Program-made: the position numbers and the translations under genes
Notes under the pieces: model-generated
The model's input: the letters and a program-made list of their open reading frames with translations, nothing else
The model's database searches: none
What the model was told of the DNA's origin: nothing
Shown here: positions 61,150-64,000 of the stretch, piece by piece
Layout of the letters: each line of letters starts with the position of its first letter
How positions within the stretch are numbered: position 1 is the stretch's first letter
Origin: Labilibaculum filiforme
GTDB taxonomy: Bacteria > Bacteroidota > Bacteroidia > Bacteroidales > Marinifilaceae
Reading direction: 5' to 3'
NCBI RefSeq assembly: GCF_002843315.1
Contig: NZ_MVDD01000013.1
Coordinates: forward strand, 56,774 to 120,773
DNA length: 64,000 nucleotides

Positions 61150-63252
61150 TTAATTGCTTTTATTTACTGGCAAAGAAAAATACATTTCACTGCCAACAGC
61201 AACTTTACTCTTCGCCCAAATTTGTCCATTATTTTCCTGAACAAAGTCTTGACAAAGAATTAAGCCCAATCCTGTTCCTTTTTCTTCCTGAGTTCCTTCC
61301 CGTTGCACGTTTTCTTCGATTTTAAAAAGCCCATTCATAATTTGTTCACTCATGCCAATTCCAGTATCACGAATACAAATTTCAAGCATGTCCTTATTTA
61401 ATTGGCTGGTTAAATAAATAACACCCCCCTTATTACTGTATTTTATAGCATTATTAAATAAATTCAGAATTACTATTTTAATGGTTTCTTTATCTGCCCA
61501 AACGCACAGGTTTTCGTCGATGCTGTTGATTACATGAATTTGCTTTAAATTGGCCGCTGCTAAATTTGGCGCGATGCTTTCATCAATTAGTTGCCTAATT
61601 CGATAAGCTTCTTTTTTTAGTTGAATAAATCCTCTTTGCGATCTCGACCATGTTAATAAATTTTCTAGCAGGGAATAGGCCGATTGAGAGGCATCTCCAA
61701 CCTCATGAATCATTTCCAATCGTTCCTTGTCATTATATTCATTATAATGTTGAACCAATTCATCGTTAAAACCAAGAATTGCACTAAACGGACTCTTTAA
61801 ATCGTGAGCAATAATAGAAAAAAACTTATCCTTTGTGGCATTTAGCTTTTTAAGGTTTTCCTCGCTATGTTTTAAGTTTAGTATACTTTCTTCAAGTAAT
61901 TGTTTTTGCTCTTTAATTTGTTGGTGTTGTGCTTTTAAAAGTGTGTTCGTTTTCCCGATTTTAAAAAGAAAATACATAATAAGACTAATTACAACAAGCA
62001 ATAGAATAATTGTTCCCACTGCCATTACAAACCTATTTCTTATTTTGATGGTTTCATTTTCGGTTTGTTGCTCTTTTAAAGCCAATTTTAGTTTTTGCTC
62101 ATTTAATTCTTCTTTTGCCTTTTGCGCCTCAAATTCCTTGAGGAAGTTGCTTGCCTTTTTCGATTTTAAAGAATCAATGGCAACATTCGCTTTTTGTAAA
62201 GATTGGTATGCTTTGGGATATTGTCCCAATTGTGCATAAGCTTCGGCGCGCATTTTATAAATTCGGGGATATTCCTCCGAAACACCAATTCCTTGAGATA
62301 TGTGCATTCCTTTGTCGAAATATTGAATACTTTTTTGGAATTGCTTTTCTTTTAAGTACAACTCGCCATACTGACGATAAACTCTTGCTAATATGTGTTG
62401 ATAATTATCTTTACGACATAGTTGATCTGCTTTTGCAAGATGTTGTCTCGAAAGTTCGAACTCGTTAATTCCGGTATAATAGCCAGCTAATGAAAGATAT
62501 AGGTAAGCTACCGTGTAGGAGTTTTTTATTTGAGGGAGTATTTCTGTAACTTTTTGATAATCAACGGCTGCGTCTTTGTATTTTTCACGATCCACTTTTA
62601 AAACACCTAGGTTCGAATAGGTAATAGCTACACTTTCGGGGCTGTCATAATTTTTTCCTATTTCAAGGGATTTTTTAAAATAATGAATAGAAGATTCGTA
62701 GTTGTCTAACTTTTTATAGATACTTGCAATGTTATTGTAGAGACTAGAAATGCTAATCGTATCTTTTAGTTTTTCTGCAAGATCTAATGCTTTTTTACTA
62801 TAATCGAGACTTGCCAATTGATTGCCAGTATAGGAAACTGCGTAGGATATACCTCGATAGGTATCCAATATATTCAAAGAATCTTTTTCAATAACAAATT
62901 TCTCTAGTGCGAGATCGTAGTTTTCGAGCGCAATTTTCATTTCTCCAATTTGTGCTGATGCTCTGCCTATGTAGGAGTAGGAGGTGGCCAAACCGTGGTT
63001 GTAGTTATTTTTTTCAGCAAGTACTTTTGCTTTTTTACTATACACCAACGAACTGTCGATACTCACTATTCCATAAGTAATAGCAATTTCATTGTTAAGA
63101 TCGACTAGTTTATTTGGGTTGGTTTCGGTGCGAACCTGTTTTTTTAGGGAATCTATTTTTAGTTTTTCTTGATCGATATCTTGTGAGAATGCAAAACTAG
63201 AGAAGATATGAATGCAGAAAAAGGTGAAAATGACGGATATAACTCTTGTCAT
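61150..63252 (-). CDS. TPR-containing membrane sensor histidine kinase
   Basis: The 700-residue protein has a signal peptide, a periplasmic array of about seven TPR units (about 50-370), a coiled coil, one membrane helix (about 408-430), a second coiled coil, the phosphoacceptor H483 in FFSIIAHDLKSPFSAILGF, and the HATPase domain with the N box NLFNNAIKYSNKG, DTGIGM and GTGLGL. This is the common Bacteroidota TPR kinase layout. No response regulator gene is adjacent, so the partner is unknown. The gene ends just before the barrel remnant. Confidence 0.9.
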   Translation of the reverse strand: MTRVISVIFTFFCIHIFSSFAFSQDIDQEKLKIDSLKKQVRTETNPNKLVDLNNEIAITYGIVSIDSSLVYSKKAKVLAEKNNYNHGLATSYSYIGRASAQIGEMKIALENYDLALEKFVIEKDSLNILDTYRGISYAVSYTGNQLASLDYSKKALDLAEKLKDTISISSLYNNIASIYKKLDNYESSIHYFKKSLEIGKNYDSPESVAITYSNLGVLKVDREKYKDAAVDYQKVTEILPQIKNSYTVAYLYLSLAGYYTGINEFELSRQHLAKADQLCRKDNYQHILARVYRQYGELYLKEKQFQKSIQYFDKGMHISQGIGVSEEYPRIYKMRAEAYAQLGQYPKAYQSLQKANVAIDSLKSKKASNFLKEFEAQKAKEELNEQKLKLALKEQQTENETIKIRNRFVMAVGTIILLLVVISLIMYFLFKIGKTNTLLKAQHQQIKEQKQLLEESILNLKHSEENLKKLNATKDKFFSIIAHDLKSPFSAILGFNDELVQHYNEYNDKERLEMIHEVGDASQSAYSLLENLLTWSRSQRGFIQLKKEAYRIRQLIDESIAPNLAAANLKQIHVINSIDENLCVWADKETIKIVILNLFNNAIKYSNKGGVIYLTSQLNKDMLEICIRDTGIGMSEQIMNGLFKIEENVQREGTQEEKGTGLGLILCQDFVQENNGQIWAKSKVAVGSEMYFSLPVNKSN

Positions 63253-63426
63253 GGGAACGGTTTTGGTAGGTTGCGAAAATAACTAAAAAATACGAGTCTG
63301 CGGATTATTTTCAGCAATAAATGTCTCTTGTAGAAGCTTTAAATTGGGCAGTTTGCCATTTATACGGATTCGAAAAACATAATTTTTAATTTCTACCCGA
63401 GCAAGTTAATTTAGCTCGATTTTAAC

Positions 63427-63816
63427 CTATTTATCTTTTATTGGTATCCAAATTTCTTCTTCTGAATTAGCATCGTTATTCATGTATTTTCCTCCCAATA
63501 GTTCAAAGTGAGGTCTGTTATCTAGTTGGTAGTTAGAGCTTGGCAGCCAAGAGGTGAAAATAAATTCAAATATGCTTTTGTCATTACTAGAGCCTTTGTA
63601 TAAGAAAACAGCATATTTACCTTCCTTTAAAACAAAAGCTTCCATTTCTTTTGGGATGTTAATAAAATCCTTTACTTCCACCAAGGCCCATTTTTCAAAT
63701 TGCCGATTAGGATCAAATTTTTCAAAATAGGAAGCATCGTATTGCTGTAATGAAAATAAATCGGAGGACACGTCAGACTGTCTAAAAAGCTTGATAAGTT
63801 GTTGATAAGTAAACAC
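63427..63816 (-). CDS. GyrI-like / effector-binding domain protein
   Basis: The 129-residue protein has the GyrI/AraC effector-binding pattern: EAFVLKEGKYAVFLYKGSSNDKSIFEFIFTSWLPSSNYQLDNRPHFELLGGKYMNNDANSEEEIWIPIK, with the W-x-x-S and the terminal EIWIPI strand. N-terminal to it is a short helical part, not a full helix-turn-helix. Stand-alone proteins of this type bind small molecules or act as hydrolases. It is divergent from the transposase at the window end. Confidence 0.82.
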   Translation of the reverse strand: MFTYQQLIKLFRQSDVSSDLFSLQQYDASYFEKFDPNRQFEKWALVEVKDFINIPKEMEAFVLKEGKYAVFLYKGSSNDKSIFEFIFTSWLPSSNYQLDNRPHFELLGGKYMNNDANSEEEIWIPIKDK

Positions 63817-63858
63817 ACCTATATTTGAAAGATTTTCAGCACTTTGTTATCTTAGAGT

Positions 63859-64000
63859 ATGAGGTTTATACAAGGACAAGACAGAACGCAAACTCATCTT
63901 TTTCCCATCTCATTAGACCAATCAATTGCTAAAGACAATGAAGTTCGATTAATCGATTTATTTGTTGATAGTATTGATTTGAATGACTTTGGTTTTAAAG
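63859..64000 (+). mobile_element. IS1182-type transposase, N-terminal part (cut by window edge)
   Basis: The frame from ATG 63859 reads MRFIQGQDRTQTHLFPISLD, then QSIAKDNEVRLIDLFVDSID and LNDFGFK, and runs off the window. This is the opening of IS1182-family DDE transposases (phrase LFP-SLD..I..DN.VR.ID.FVD.LDL). No terminal inverted repeat can be checked because the element is incomplete. It stands 42 bases after the start of the divergent GyrI-like gene. Confidence 0.8.

Overview
The window is AT-rich, has few Shine-Dalgarno-like sequences, and carries gene families typical of Bacteroidota: a TonB receptor with a carboxypeptidase-like domain, a DUF5777 barrel, a DUF6340 lipoprotein, a PG0541-family protein next to an RND pump, and several TAnnTTTG-type -7 boxes. 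The abundance of c-type cytochromes, a B12-dependent mutase and a reductive dehalogenase point to an anaerobic or facultative, probably marine or sediment member of the Marinilabiliales/Marinifilaceae type. That placement is an inference from gene content.

Region 1 (1-20840) is a branched-chain amino acid / short-chain acyl-CoA degradation cluster on the + strand. It holds an SCP-x type thiolase, acyl-CoA dehydrogenase, EtfBA, a split membrane ETF:menaquinone oxidoreductase (Fe-S/cytochrome b subunit plus CCG subunit), fused isobutyryl-CoA mutase IcmF, 3-methylcrotonyl-CoA carboxylase beta and alpha subunits, methylglutaconyl-CoA hydratase, an AtuA-like protein, a second acyl-CoA dehydrogenase and a butyrate kinase. 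Together they can take leucine- and valine-derived acyl-CoAs through oxidation, carboxylation and isobutyryl/n-butyryl interconversion. Electrons would go to menaquinone through ETF, and butyrate kinase offers substrate-level ATP. The cluster is interrupted by a REP-associated tyrosine transposase flanked by arrays of small hairpins.

Region 2 (21133-34715) is respiratory and metal related: a six-haem lipoprotein with a collagen-like stretch, a HerA-like ATPase, a TonB receptor with HMA and Cys/His-rich proteins (probably copper), two adjacent minus-strand cytochrome operons, a divergent Crp/Fnr regulator with FNR-like cysteines, a CobW-type GTPase and a nitroreductase.

Region 3 (34873-54380) is mostly housekeeping or unknown: an MFS transporter, SEC-C proteins, dapA, a VWA membrane protein, a DUF6340 lipoprotein, an M48 protease, cinA, and a TolC/adaptor/RND efflux operon with two small accessory genes.

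Region 4 (54556-59874, minus strand) looks like a complete reductive dehalogenase locus: membrane AraC-type regulator, outer-membrane channel, Tat-exported RdhA, RdhB anchor and NosR-like RdhC. The window ends with a GreA-like protein, a remnant of an outer-membrane barrel gene, a TPR histidine kinase, a GyrI-like protein and the start of an IS1182-type transposase.

The two most unusual items are the reductive dehalogenase locus and a family of 94-96 bp hairpin repeats. Six repeat copies sit at four loci (two of them tandem pairs), and each ends exactly at the ATG start codon of the downstream gene.
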